Part shown: piece after piece, positions 35,732 to 44,785 of the stretch | How the letters are laid out: each line of letters opens with the position of its first letter | Numbering within the stretch: position 1 is the stretch's first letter | Assembly: GCA_028112705.1 (NCBI GenBank) | Contig: JAOGYN010000011.1 | Span: 4,059 to 68,058 of the forward strand | Direction: 5' to 3' | Origin: GCA-002712045 sp028112705 | Lineage (GTDB): Bacteria; Pseudomonadota; Alphaproteobacteria; Rhodobacterales; Rhodobacteraceae | Length of the DNA: 64,000 bases | The notes under the pieces: generated by a model | The model's input: the letters and a program-made list of their open reading frames with translations, nothing else | What the model was told of the DNA's origin: nothing | Databases searched by the model: none | Made by a program: the position numbers and the translations under genes

Positions 35732-36520
35732 TTACTTCTGTACTAAAGCCATTGCTCTAATTGGACTCCCGGTACCTCTTTCTATTTTTAAAGGCGCAGC
35801 GATTAGAATTGCTCCTTTGGCGGGTAGTTTATCTAAATTTGCAAGAGATGCTAAGCCAAAGCAATTATTTTTATGTAGAAGATTGTGTGCTGGAAATGGA
35901 GGATCCATTCCACCTGCTTGGCCCGCGTCTGTTCCAATACACTGGCTGCCCCAACCAACAATATCTTTTGATAGTAAATACTCAAGACAATCAACTGATG
36001 GGCCTGGTGAGTGAGGACCATTTTCATCAGCATTTAAGAACAAATCTTGATCATGCCCCCTGCTATCCCAATCTGTTCGCATCACAACCCATTCACCTTT
36101 ATTAATCGAGCCATGCTCCAATTCCCATGATTTCACATGATCAGCTGTCAAAAGAAAATCTGGATCAGAATTTGATGCTTCAGAGCAGTCAATAACATTA
36201 ACAGGTGCTACAAGTCTTTGAACAGAAAGAGTGTCAGTGAAACCATCTTCAAAATCCTTGCCAGTTATCCAATGATGGGGAGCATCAAAATGTGTTCCTG
36301 TATGTTCTCCAAGTACCATCCAATTCCATGCGAAGAAAGGTCCATCTTCGTCATATTCAGAAATCTTGTGTATTTCTACTTTTGGAGTAGGTTTGGCAAA
36401 ATCGGCTGGCAATTGTAAGATTGGTGTGTTTGGACCAAGTGTCCCCGTGCAATCTACGACTTCTATCTCTCCTGATAACAACTTTGGTCCAAGACTATTA
36501 AGTAATTCTGATGAACTCAT
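35732..36520 (-). CDS. Cyclase-family (kynurenine formamidase-like) hydrolase
   Basis: A 262-residue member of the metal-dependent cyclase/KynB superfamily. The signature HTGTHFDAPHHW holds the metal-ligand histidines and Asp (about residues 85-96); VVMRTDWDSRG and GSQCIGTDAGQAGGMDPPFPAHNLLH match further active-site regions. Members hydrolyse N-formylkynurenine, isatin or other cyclic amides. The start at 36520 (MSSSELL) has AAGGAAA upstream; an in-frame ATG at 36547 does not. It heads the leftward operon. It is longer than typical KynB (about 210 residues), so kynurenine formamidase activity is only one possibility. Confidence 0.8.
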   Translation of the reverse strand: MSSSELLNSLGPKLLSGEIEVVDCTGTLGPNTPILQLPADFAKPTPKVEIHKISEYDEDGPFFAWNWMVLGEHTGTHFDAPHHWITGKDFEDGFTDTLSVQRLVAPVNVIDCSEASNSDPDFLLTADHVKSWELEHGSINKGEWVVMRTDWDSRGHDQDLFLNADENGPHSPGPSVDCLEYLLSKDIVGWGSQCIGTDAGQAGGMDPPFPAHNLLHKNNCFGLASLANLDKLPAKGAILIAAPLKIERGTGSPIRAMALVQK

Positions 36521-36593
36521 TTTCAATTTCCTTTTTTTGTTTATCATTAAAATTATTGATCTATTCTGATACGATTCGGCTAGACAAATTTAA

Positions 36594-36659
36594 ATGCAAT
36601 TGCATATAACTAGACATATTTGAATGCATTTGCAATTATATTTAAATGCATTTGCAAAT
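36594..36659. promoter_or_regulatory. Cluster of three similar palindromic sites in a divergent promoter
   Basis: Site 1 is the perfect palindrome ATGCAATTGCAT (36594-36605). Site 2 is TTGAATGCATTTGCAA (36620-36635), with AATGCATT at its centre. Site 3 contains AAATGCATTT (36644-36653) and extends as ATTTAAATGCATTTGCAAAT. They lie in the 167-bp space between the leftward cyclase operon (start 36520) and the rightward CrtI-like/ABC operon (start 36688), with site 3 close to the rightward ribosome site. The operon-encoded MarR protein (33682) is the natural candidate to bind them. Confidence 0.6.
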
Positions 36660-36687
36660 ATAATTATCAAGGAAGTGGTGAGATTAA

Positions 36688-38262
36688 ATGGCAATTACTG
36701 AACCAGATGCAATTATTATCGGTGGAGGACATAATAGTTTAGCCTGTGCATCACATTTAGCTGTTAAGGGTTGGAAAGTACTAGTTTTAGAAAAAGCTGA
36801 AGTTGCTGGAGGTGCTGTAAAGAGTGGTGAGTATACGGATCCTGGCTTTCAACACGATTGGGCAACAATGAACCTATCTTTATTTGGTGGTTCTAAATTT
36901 TTTCAAAAATATGAAAAGGAATTAATTTTAAATGGCTTGGAGTTTGTTCCCACTAAAAATTGTTTTGCAAGTGTCTTTCCCGAGGATAAGTGGTTAGGTA
37001 TTAGCAATGATTTATCTAAAAATCTTAACCAAATTTCAAAGTTTTCAAAAGAAGATTCAAGGGCCTGGAAAGAATTGAGTGAAAATTTCCCTGAAGAGGC
37101 CACTACTATTTTTAGGTTATTGGGAAATAAACTGAGCTTTAAGAATTTAATTTTTCTATTTTTCTCTATTGTTAGAAAAAAGGGCATAGGCGGTGCCATG
37201 GATTTTATTAGGTTTTTATTAATGTCTCCCAGGGCATGGTTAGATGAAACTTTCAAATCTAGATACCTAAAATCCACATTGGCTGCTTGGGGAATGCATT
37301 TGGACTTTTCACCAGATACGGCTGGGGGTGCATTATTTCCTTATTTAGAGGCAATGACTAACCAATCTTTTGGAATGGTTCTAGGAAAAGGTGGTGCTGA
37401 TACAATCATTAAAGCCATGATTGGTTTAATACACTCAAAAGAAGGCTCAGTGGAGTGTAATTCAGAAGTAAGTGAGGTTATCCAAGAGAGTGGAAGAGCC
37501 ATCGGTGTTAGACTTATTGATGGTAAAATTATTAAAGCCAAGCGTTGTTTGATAGCAAATGTTTCCCCGTCAGCTCTTCTTAAGCTCGTGAATCAGTTTG
37601 ATAACTCAAGATATTCAAACGGCCTTAGTAATTTTAAGCACGCACCTGGAACAATGATGATACATCTTTCAATGAACCAGTTACCTGATTGGAAAGCAGG
37701 GGCCGAGTTGAAAGATTTTGCATATGTACATATTGCTCCTTCGTTAGAACAAATGGCTAAAACTTATCAGCAAGCAATAGAAGGTCTGTTGCCTGACAGG
37801 CCAATAATTGTAGTTGGCCAACCTACGTCAGTGGATAGTTCGCGGGCTCCTTTGGGAAAACATATACTTTGGATTCAGGTCCGAATGGTTCCAGGACAGA
37901 TAAATGGCGATGCTAGCAAACAAATAAAAGAAAATGACTGGTCAAAAATTAAAGATATTTATGCAGAAAGAGTCCTTAATATAATTGAAGAATATGCGCC
38001 CAATACAAAAGAAAAAATTATAAAACGTAGGGTCATATCACCTCTGGAATTGGAAAAAGATAATCCAAACCTTGTATTTGGAGACCAAATATGCGGTAGT
38101 CATCATTTGGCGCAACATTTCATTTTCCGCCCTGTAAGAGGATATACAGACGGAACCACGCCGATTCCAAATTTGTACCATACGGGTGCTGCAATTTGGC
38201 CAGGGGCTGGTACTGGAGCAGGTTCAGGTTATTTACTAGGCAGAAAGCTTGCTGGGGATTAA
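36688..38262 (+). CDS. CrtI/phytoene dehydrogenase-like FAD oxidoreductase (right paralogue)
   Basis: A 524-residue flavoprotein. AIIIGGGHNSLACASHLAVKGWKVLVLEKAEVAGGAV (residues 8-44) is the FAD-binding motif, then PGFQHDWATMNLSLFG. The C-terminal TGAAIWPGAGTGAGSGYLLGRKL is the conserved end. It is the divergent counterpart of the protein at 34161: both share the central block of the type DS(S/T)RAPLGKHILWIQ. AAGGAAGTGGTGAG lies upstream of ATG 36688. A dipeptide-type ABC transporter follows, suggesting that the imported compound is oxidised by one or both flavoproteins. Confidence 0.86.
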   Translation: MAITEPDAIIIGGGHNSLACASHLAVKGWKVLVLEKAEVAGGAVKSGEYTDPGFQHDWATMNLSLFGGSKFFQKYEKELILNGLEFVPTKNCFASVFPEDKWLGISNDLSKNLNQISKFSKEDSRAWKELSENFPEEATTIFRLLGNKLSFKNLIFLFFSIVRKKGIGGAMDFIRFLLMSPRAWLDETFKSRYLKSTLAAWGMHLDFSPDTAGGALFPYLEAMTNQSFGMVLGKGGADTIIKAMIGLIHSKEGSVECNSEVSEVIQESGRAIGVRLIDGKIIKAKRCLIANVSPSALLKLVNQFDNSRYSNGLSNFKHAPGTMMIHLSMNQLPDWKAGAELKDFAYVHIAPSLEQMAKTYQQAIEGLLPDRPIIVVGQPTSVDSSRAPLGKHILWIQVRMVPGQINGDASKQIKENDWSKIKDIYAERVLNIIEEYAPNTKEKIIKRRVISPLELEKDNPNLVFGDQICGSHHLAQHFIFRPVRGYTDGTTPIPNLYHTGAAIWPGAGTGAGSGYLLGRKLAGD

Positions 38263-38303
38263 TTAAAATAAAATAAAATAAATTAAATTAAAATAAAATA
38301 AAT
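38263..38303. repeat. AT-only simple-sequence tract (AAATA/AAATT units)
   Basis: Forty-one bases of repeated AAATA with interspersed AAATT units lie between the flavoprotein stop and the ribosome site (AGGGAG) of the binding-protein gene. Such a tract can change length by slippage and is unlikely to be structured in RNA, leaving the ribosome site exposed. Confidence 0.7.
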
Positions 38304-38317
38304 AGGGAGACTAACAT

Positions 38318-39847
38318 ATGATTAAAATTAATCGGAGAAATTTATTAAAAATATCGGCTGCCTCAGCTGCATTGGGAACTGCTGGTAAGCCAGTATTTGC
38401 GAGTGCAATTGATGAGCTTGTAATAGCCTATAACGTCAATTTACCAAGCTGGGATCCTACTGTAGGAATGTCATCAGTTAACCCAACAATCCAAGGCATA
38501 TATCAATCAGTTTTTGATTTATTTATTGCGCAGAACACAGATCTTAGCTTTGGTCCAGGTTTGGTTACTGATTGGGGCTGGAATGATGATAATAGTCAAA
38601 TTCACATGACTGTGAGAGAAGGTGTTTCATGGCATGATGGCTCACCATTCACGCCCGAGGATGTCGTATGGTCTCTGGAGCGAGCTGGTAACCCTGAATC
38701 AGGAAATCCGATCCAATTTGTTTGGGGTACAATTGGTAACTATTCTATAGATGGAAACCATATTACGGCAGATGTATTACGTTATGATCCTACAATTTTC
38801 AAATGGATGTCTTTTCTAACGGGATATGTGATGCCAAAAGCCTATTATGAGAAGGTTGGCGCTGAAGGTTTTGAAGCAGCACCTATTGGAACTGGTCCTT
38901 ATATGGTTGATAAGTTTGAGCGAAATGCGTTTGTAAGATTAAAAGCAAATGCTAATTACTGGGGTGGAAAACCTGAATTTGAAAATGTTACGATAAAGTT
39001 TGTAACGGATGCATCTTCTAGAGTAGCTGAAATAGAATCTGGTAATTCTCATGTGACATTAGAAATGTCTTATGAAGAATATGATCGCTTAAGGGGCAAA
39101 TCAGGGATAAATGGAACTGCAGCACCTGTTTCTGATATTGGTATGATATTTTTAAATGATATTGATGTTATGTTGGATCCAAATGTGCGTAAAGCTGCAG
39201 CACATGCTATAAATAAGCCACTTATTATTGAAAAGTTAATGTCAGGTTATGGAGTGGCGATTGATACATTGCAAACGCCAGATTACTCCGCATATGATCC
39301 ATCTATTTCAGTAGCTTATGACCCAGCAAAATCAGTGGAACTTCTTGCCGCTTCCGGTTACTCTACAGACAACCCAGTTAAATTTAAAATCCAAACTACT
39401 AAAGGCTTTAAGCCAAAAGACTATGAAGTTATTCAAGCGATAGTTGGGCTTTGGCGCAAGGTTGGTATAGAAGCTGAGATTGAGGTTTATGAGATAGCTA
39501 AACATTATGAATTGAGAGCTACCGATACATTAGCACCTGCAGCATTTTATAATTGGGGTAATTCAGTAGGAGATCCTACGACCTCTACTGGATTTGCTAT
39601 GTATGGCCCTTCACCGCATTCGGTCTGGGATGGAGAAGACATGATAAATATGATTAACCCTCTTTGGGGTGAGTCAGATGAAGCAAAAAGGATAGCGGGT
39701 TGGAAAGTGGTAGATAGACACATTGCTGAAAATGCATTGGTGATTCCATTATTACAATATGTTCAACCAATTCTTCACTCTTCTGGTGTGAATGTAGTGC
39801 CCCATGCTTCTGGCGCGTTATTACCGCACTTAATGACTAGAGCTTAA
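38318..39847 (+). CDS. ABC transporter substrate-binding protein, family 5 (dipeptide/oligopeptide type)
   Basis: A 509-residue periplasmic binding protein. The N-terminus NRRNLLKISAASAALGTAGKPVFASA has a twin-arginine-like export signal with cleavage near ASA. The SBP_bac_5 body is clear: VREGVSWHDGSPFTPEDVVWSLERA (about residues 98-122), PIGTGPYMVDKFER and the C-terminal VIPLLQYVQPILHSSGV. It has no lipobox. The family binds peptides, nickel, opines and other amines. A hairpin follows the gene, a common way to keep binding-protein mRNA in excess of permease mRNA. Confidence 0.92.
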   Translation: MIKINRRNLLKISAASAALGTAGKPVFASAIDELVIAYNVNLPSWDPTVGMSSVNPTIQGIYQSVFDLFIAQNTDLSFGPGLVTDWGWNDDNSQIHMTVREGVSWHDGSPFTPEDVVWSLERAGNPESGNPIQFVWGTIGNYSIDGNHITADVLRYDPTIFKWMSFLTGYVMPKAYYEKVGAEGFEAAPIGTGPYMVDKFERNAFVRLKANANYWGGKPEFENVTIKFVTDASSRVAEIESGNSHVTLEMSYEEYDRLRGKSGINGTAAPVSDIGMIFLNDIDVMLDPNVRKAAAHAINKPLIIEKLMSGYGVAIDTLQTPDYSAYDPSISVAYDPAKSVELLAASGYSTDNPVKFKIQTTKGFKPKDYEVIQAIVGLWRKVGIEAEIEVYEIAKHYELRATDTLAPAAFYNWGNSVGDPTTSTGFAMYGPSPHSVWDGEDMINMINPLWGESDEAKRIAGWKVVDRHIAENALVIPLLQYVQPILHSSGVNVVPHASGALLPHLMTRA

Positions 39848-39855
39848 AAAAAACT

Positions 39856-39886
39856 AGGGCCATCAATAAAACTTATCGATGGCCCT
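39856..39886 (+). terminator. Hairpin between binding-protein and permease genes
   Basis: AGGGCCATC (39856-39864) and its exact complement (39878-39886) form a 9-bp stem with a 13-base loop, 8 bp after the binding-protein stop. No U-run follows, so it is more likely an mRNA-stabilising or partial-termination element inside the operon than a full terminator. Confidence 0.6.
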
Positions 39887-39906
39887 ACCTTTAAAAAAGG
39901 CGCAAA

Positions 39907-40917
39907 ATGCCCATTTTAAAAAATATTTTTATTCGCATTTTTTCTATAATGATAACACTAACTGGTGTTGCGATTATAGTATTTTTTGTCATCAGGGTTG
40001 TCCCAGGAAATCCAATTTCAATGATGCTTCCACCAGGAGCTACCGAAGATGACATTTTACGATTAAAGGCTCTTTATGGCTTTGATAAAACTATAATTCA
40101 GCAGTTCTTCATTTGGATTAATGGTGTTTTACATGGAGATTTTGGAAACTCAATATCGCTTCGACAACCTGTTCTTTCTTTAGTATTAGGTAGATTACCT
40201 GCGACATTGGAGCTTTCGATTATGGCTTTGATAATAGCTTGTCTTCTTGGAGGATTATTAGCTCTTCTGGGTACTAGGCTCAGAGAAACAAAGACTGAAG
40301 GAATAATAGATGGAATAAATGGAATGGCGATGTCTGTTCCAGACTTTCTATGGGGGCTGGTTTTTATTTTATTATTTGGTGTAATGTGGCCAATCTTTCA
40401 CATTTCGGGTAGAATATCTCCATCGATCGATATAAATTTTTTAACACAGTTCTATTTACTTGAGAGTATTGTAAGATTAGATTTTAAAGTTTTTAAAGAT
40501 CTTTTAGCGCATATGTTAATGCCCGCTTTAGCACTTTCCATTCCATTAGCAGCTATAATCTCTCAATTACTAAAACAATCTTTAAAAGAAACTATGCATC
40601 TTGATTATGTCACTTTAAGTCGTACGAAAGGTTATGGTGAAACTCATGTGATACTACGTGAGGCATTACCTAATGCAGTACTTCCTACTTTGACATTAGT
40701 CGGCGTGCAGTTCACATTTTTAATTGGTGGTACGGTAATTATTGAAAGATTATTTTCATACGAAGGCTTGGGAAATATGGCTATTGACGCTGTTATTAAT
40801 AGGGATCTTCCCTTAATACAGGGCATAGTAATATTATTCGCCTTAATTTTTACTTTTGTTAATCTTTTCGTTGATTTAACCTATACACTACTAAATCCAA
40901 AATTACGTAATGGTTGA
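39907..40917 (+). CDS. ABC transporter permease (DppB-type)
   Basis: A 336-residue inner-membrane permease with about six helices. FFVIRVVPGNPISMMLPPGATEDDI is the N-terminal DppB signature, and YVTLSRTKGYGETHVILREALPNAVLPTLT contains the EAA loop that docks on the ATPases. TVIIERLFSYEGLGNMAIDAVINRDLPLIQG is the conserved C-terminal region. The next permease gene starts 8 nt before its stop. Confidence 0.93.
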   Translation: MPILKNIFIRIFSIMITLTGVAIIVFFVIRVVPGNPISMMLPPGATEDDILRLKALYGFDKTIIQQFFIWINGVLHGDFGNSISLRQPVLSLVLGRLPATLELSIMALIIACLLGGLLALLGTRLRETKTEGIIDGINGMAMSVPDFLWGLVFILLFGVMWPIFHISGRISPSIDINFLTQFYLLESIVRLDFKVFKDLLAHMLMPALALSIPLAAIISQLLKQSLKETMHLDYVTLSRTKGYGETHVILREALPNAVLPTLTLVGVQFTFLIGGTVIIERLFSYEGLGNMAIDAVINRDLPLIQGIVILFALIFTFVNLFVDLTYTLLNPKLRNG

Positions 40918-41761
40918 AAAGCATAAATATATGAAGCGTAAATTTGGTATGCGCATGTGGCTTTCAGGTGGATGGTTGGTTTTTCTAATAGCTGTAACAT
41001 TGATGGCGCCAATACTAAGCCCTCATGACCCTCTTGCCCAAGACTTATTTGCATCAAGATTGCCACCATTTTGGATGGATGGTGCTGAACCAGGCTATTA
41101 TCTGGGCTCAGACAGCTTAGGACGGGATGTTTTAAGTAGAATTTTATACGGTGCAAGAATAGCATTAGTGGTAGCCTTAATTGCCAGCACTGCTACCTGT
41201 GCGATTGGTACTATATTGGGAATAATTTCTGGTTATTTTGGTGGATGGGTGGATATGATTGTGTCCAGATTAGTTGATATTTGGATGGCGTTTCCTCCAG
41301 TTTTATTTGCTATTTTATTAATTGCAGTTTTGGGAACGGGATTAACTTCTATAATTATAGCAATCATTGTTATTGATTGGACAAGGTTTTGCAGAGTTAT
41401 TCGTGCTGAAACTATGAGCCAGGGTGCTATGGATTACGTTTCCTCTGCAAAAGCAGCTGGTCGTTCAAAGTTTGGTATTATGATTGTAGAGATACTACCA
41501 AACGTTTTGCCAACAATTATTGTTTTGTTAACTTTAGAAATGGGAATAGCTGTAATTGTTGAGGCAATTTTAAGTTTTGTTAATTTATCGATATCAACAG
41601 ATTTCCCCACTTGGGGTGGCATGATATCTGAGGGTAGAACATCTGTCCACCAAGCTTGGTGGGTGATCGTATTTCCACTAATTACTTTATTCCTTACAGT
41701 TTTATCGTTTAGTCAGCTTGGAGAGGGGTTAAAAGACCGTTTTGATCCGGTGCTTAGATGA
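40910..41761 (+). CDS. ABC transporter permease (DppC-type)
   Basis: A 283-residue permease. LAQDLFASRLPPF and GYYLGSDSLGRDVLSRILYGARIAL are the DppC N-terminal hallmarks. AMDYVSSAKAAGRSKFGIMIVEILPNVLPTIIVL is the EAA loop, and TDFPTWGGMISEGR is the family C-terminal motif (usually the PPxPxWG type). It overlaps dppB-like by 8 nt and the first ATPase by 4 nt. Confidence 0.93.
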   Translation: MVEKHKYMKRKFGMRMWLSGGWLVFLIAVTLMAPILSPHDPLAQDLFASRLPPFWMDGAEPGYYLGSDSLGRDVLSRILYGARIALVVALIASTATCAIGTILGIISGYFGGWVDMIVSRLVDIWMAFPPVLFAILLIAVLGTGLTSIIIAIIVIDWTRFCRVIRAETMSQGAMDYVSSAKAAGRSKFGIMIVEILPNVLPTIIVLLTLEMGIAVIVEAILSFVNLSISTDFPTWGGMISEGRTSVHQAWWVIVFPLITLFLTVLSFSQLGEGLKDRFDPVLR

Positions 41762-42633
41762 GCTCATTTTTAAGAATCCGTAATCTTTCAGTTTCCCTAA
41801 ACAATGGTCAAAGAGTTCTTCGCTCAATTAATATGGATTTAGATAAAGGTGAAGTTCGTGGTTTGGTCGGTGAAAGTGGAGCTGGAAAAAGTATGATTGG
41901 TAAAGCCATTTTGGGTATTTTGCCTCGTGCTTTAAAAATTGATGAAGGTGAGATTTTTTTTCAAGGAAAAGATCTGTTAACTTTAAAATCTAATGAACTT
42001 AGAAAAACAATTGGCGCAAATGCAGCACTGATTCCTCAAGATCCTCTAACAGCATTAAATCCTTCTCATCGTATCGGTCCACAAATTACAAATAGATTAG
42101 TTGATATCTTAGGTTGGAAAAGAAATGATGCGATAAGTAGGACATATGATCTGTTGGATGAAGTTCAAATTCCTGACGCAGAAAGGGTTATTAATAGTTT
42201 TCCACATGAATTATCTGGTGGGATGAGGCAACGGATATTAATAGCATCTGCATTCGCCGCAGAGCCTAAATTGATAATTGCCGATGAACCTACAACTGCT
42301 TTAGACGTTACAGTACAAAAGCAAATATTGAAATTGATCAAGGAAATGCAAGTGCGCCATGGTACAACTTTGCTATTTGTAACACATGATTTGGGTGTGG
42401 TATCTAAGGTTTGTCAAAGCTTGTCAGTTCTGTATTCGGGTAAAGTTATAGAAGACACTTTAGTATCAAGCTTTTTTAAAATGCCACAGCATGATTATTC
42501 AAAAGCATTATTAACGGCCACACCTAAATACACAGACCCTAATTCTGACCTTATTCCAGTTCCAGAAGGTGTATTGAATTCGGTTAACGATGAAATATCC
42601 AAGGGAGATAAGGAGTGGTTAGATGGGAGATAG
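41758..42633 (+). CDS. ABC transporter ATP-binding protein (DppD-type)
   Basis: A 291-residue ATPase. Walker A is GESGAGKSMIGK (about residues 38-49), signature LSGGMRQRI, Walker B LIIADEPTTALD, then the switch His in FVTHDLGVV. It is shorter than typical DppD (about 320-335): the C-terminal oligopeptide-transporter tail stops at about 30 residues after YSKALLTATP. It overlaps both neighbours (4 nt and 11 nt). Confidence 0.93.
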   Translation: MSSFLRIRNLSVSLNNGQRVLRSINMDLDKGEVRGLVGESGAGKSMIGKAILGILPRALKIDEGEIFFQGKDLLTLKSNELRKTIGANAALIPQDPLTALNPSHRIGPQITNRLVDILGWKRNDAISRTYDLLDEVQIPDAERVINSFPHELSGGMRQRILIASAFAAEPKLIIADEPTTALDVTVQKQILKLIKEMQVRHGTTLLFVTHDLGVVSKVCQSLSVLYSGKVIEDTLVSSFFKMPQHDYSKALLTATPKYTDPNSDLIPVPEGVLNSVNDEISKGDKEWLDGR

Positions 42634-43426
42634 TATTTTTCAAATATGCAATTTGTCTTTTGATGTCTCCGATATGTCACGTAAACCAATTATTGGAGCT
42701 GCTCCTAAGTTACAAATATTAAAAGACATAACTATAAAAATAAAACGTGGAGATGTGGTTGGTATAGTGGGAGGTTCTGGTTCTGGAAAGTCGACCCTTG
42801 GACGCGTAATGCTCCGTCTGCTAGAACCAAGCAAAGGAAAAGTTTATTTTAATGATATCGATATAACCCATTTAACTGAATCCCAACTTCGGCCACTTAG
42901 AAGAAAATTTCAGATGATATTCCAAGACCCAATGTCTTCGTTAAATCCCAGACATCGAGTGAGTGGAATAATTGGGGGTCCTCTCAAATTACAAGGGTTT
43001 CAAGATATTGATGTATTAATAAATCAGGCATTAGATCACGTTGGTTTGTCACTTGATTTTAAATCTAGGTATCCTCATGAACTTTCTGGGGGGCAACGAC
43101 AGCGGGTTGGAATCGCTCGTGCAATAGCTTTAAGGCCAGACTTCATACTAGCAGATGAAATAGTGTCTGGATTAGATGTTTCTAGTCAGGCTCAGGTACT
43201 TAGCTTATTACAAAATTTAGTAACTGAACTTGGGTTGACATTAGTTTTTATCAGTCATGATTTGTCAGTTGTTCGGCGTTTGTGCGACAGAATAATTGTT
43301 CTGCAAGACGGTGAGGTGATAGAACAATCAAAAGCTAAAAAATTGTTTGAGGAACCTAAACATACCTATACTAAAGAATTACTGTCAGCTATTCCTTTGC
43401 CAGATTTAACTCAAATTTGGGAGTAG
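42623..43426 (+). CDS. ABC transporter ATP-binding protein (DppF-type)
   Basis: A 267-residue ATPase. Walker A GGSGSGKSTLGR, Q-loop MIFQDPMSSLNPRH, signature LSGGQRQRV, Walker B FILADEIVSGLD and switch His FISHDLSVV. The Walker B motif reads DEI rather than the usual DEP, as in other DppF-like proteins. It ends the transporter operon; a 112-bp AT-rich gap follows. Confidence 0.92.
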   Translation: MGDSIFQICNLSFDVSDMSRKPIIGAAPKLQILKDITIKIKRGDVVGIVGGSGSGKSTLGRVMLRLLEPSKGKVYFNDIDITHLTESQLRPLRRKFQMIFQDPMSSLNPRHRVSGIIGGPLKLQGFQDIDVLINQALDHVGLSLDFKSRYPHELSGGQRQRVGIARAIALRPDFILADEIVSGLDVSSQAQVLSLLQNLVTELGLTLVFISHDLSVVRRLCDRIIVLQDGEVIEQSKAKKLFEEPKHTYTKELLSAIPLPDLTQIWE

Positions 43427-43538
43427 AATTTTTATTTTTATTGGTGTTTATTAAATAAAATTTTTGTCTTAAAAAGAACATCTTTAATAACGTTTATCTT
43501 GAAATTTAACTGATGAAAGGCTTTTTGGAAATATAATT

Positions 43539-44690
43539 ATGCAAAAAATTTTAGATTTAAAAGAGGGTGGTTATTCTTTATATCATTCTGTTGGGCATAG
43601 GCCTAATGGAAGTGAAGAAATGGCTAAAGCGGTTTCTGAATTTACCAATATTTGGAGTTCACCTATTTCAGATGTTTGGCCAAAAACTTTAAATGCGGTT
43701 GAAGAGTTTAGAGAAAGTTTTTCAAAAATTTTGGGCCCAGAAGCAAAGGCTGATGAGGTTGGCCTTGTAGATAGCGTTACATCTGGGTTTCTTAGAATAA
43801 TCGACGGTTTGGGGCTGGATTACTTGGAGGGAAAGTCTGTGCTTATTGCTGATGACGCTTTTCCATCGTTGCATTTCTTATTACAGGGAATGGAAAAAAT
43901 TCTAAAATTTAAAACTAAAAGAGTAGCAATTCGGCAAGGTCAATTTCATGTAGAGGATAGTGATTTCATCAAAGAATTAAATACTGACGATGTGGCATTG
44001 GCACTAGTAACGTGGGTTAGCTCTACGACTTCTGCCATGGTTAATTTGGAAGAAATAGCTGATGCAGCACCTGAAAATTGCGTACTTGTATGCGATGCAA
44101 CACAATGTTTGGGTGTTAGGAAATTAAATTTACCTATTCGTTTTGATGCAGTTATATCAACATCGTTGAAGTGGCTGTGCGGCACTGCAGGCGCTGGTGT
44201 GGTGTGGGTTCGTGATAGTAGAATTAATTTGTTCACTCCAAACTTTAGAGGATGGTTCAGTCAAGAAAATCCAATGAATTGGGATATCGATAATTTTACT
44301 TTGTCAACCAATTCTAGGCGTTTTGAAAATGGCACTCCCAACCCATTGCCTTACATAGCAAGCCTACCAGGTCTTCAATGGGTGGTCGAAGGTGGCAATG
44401 ATTTGCAGGAAATCAAGAACCGCTCAATGACTAAAGAGTTGATACAATTACTTATTAATGCTGAGATAAATATAGTTACACCTATTGAGCAAAATTCACG
44501 GGGTGGTTCTGTCATGGTAAATGTTGGAACTATTGAGAACGCCAATCAAATTATTACTGACTGCGCTGACGAGTCAGTCCTAATAGATAATCGAGGCCAT
44601 ATTTTAAGGTTCTCTCCTGGCATACTCACTGAGAGCTTTGCTATTGACTGTTTTGTTGATTGTTTGAAAAAAAATATAACCACTGACTAG
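43539..44690 (+). CDS. Class V aminotransferase-fold PLP enzyme (kynureninase-like)
   Basis: A 383-residue fold-type I PLP enzyme. The Schiff-base lysine is in STSLKWLCGTAGAGVVWV (about Lys211), preceded by the cofactor Asp in LVCDATQCLGV. The final block DNRGHILRFSPGILTES resembles kynureninase and related proteins. Overall sequence is well diverged, so kynureninase, a cysteine-desulfurase-like lyase or another class V activity are all open. It sits between the ABC operon and guanine deaminase. A GGAAA lies upstream of ATG 43539. Confidence 0.75.
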   Translation: MQKILDLKEGGYSLYHSVGHRPNGSEEMAKAVSEFTNIWSSPISDVWPKTLNAVEEFRESFSKILGPEAKADEVGLVDSVTSGFLRIIDGLGLDYLEGKSVLIADDAFPSLHFLLQGMEKILKFKTKRVAIRQGQFHVEDSDFIKELNTDDVALALVTWVSSTTSAMVNLEEIADAAPENCVLVCDATQCLGVRKLNLPIRFDAVISTSLKWLCGTAGAGVVWVRDSRINLFTPNFRGWFSQENPMNWDIDNFTLSTNSRRFENGTPNPLPYIASLPGLQWVVEGGNDLQEIKNRSMTKELIQLLINAEINIVTPIEQNSRGGSVMVNVGTIENANQIITDCADESVLIDNRGHILRFSPGILTESFAIDCFVDCLKKNITTD

Positions 44691-44785
44691 AAATTTTATA
44701 ACTTAAATCAACTTAAAACTGTTAGTTAATGAAAAATTCAAAGATTATTTTTAGATTAATAGTTTTATAATGTGAAGGATCTAAA

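Noticed and set aside
38263..38303. CRISPR-like or protein-binding iteron array
   Set aside because: Units are five-base AT-only simple sequence with no spacers and no regular longer period.
43539..44690. Firm annotation as kynureninase
   Set aside because: Only the fold and the C-terminal block fit; other class V activities are equally possible.
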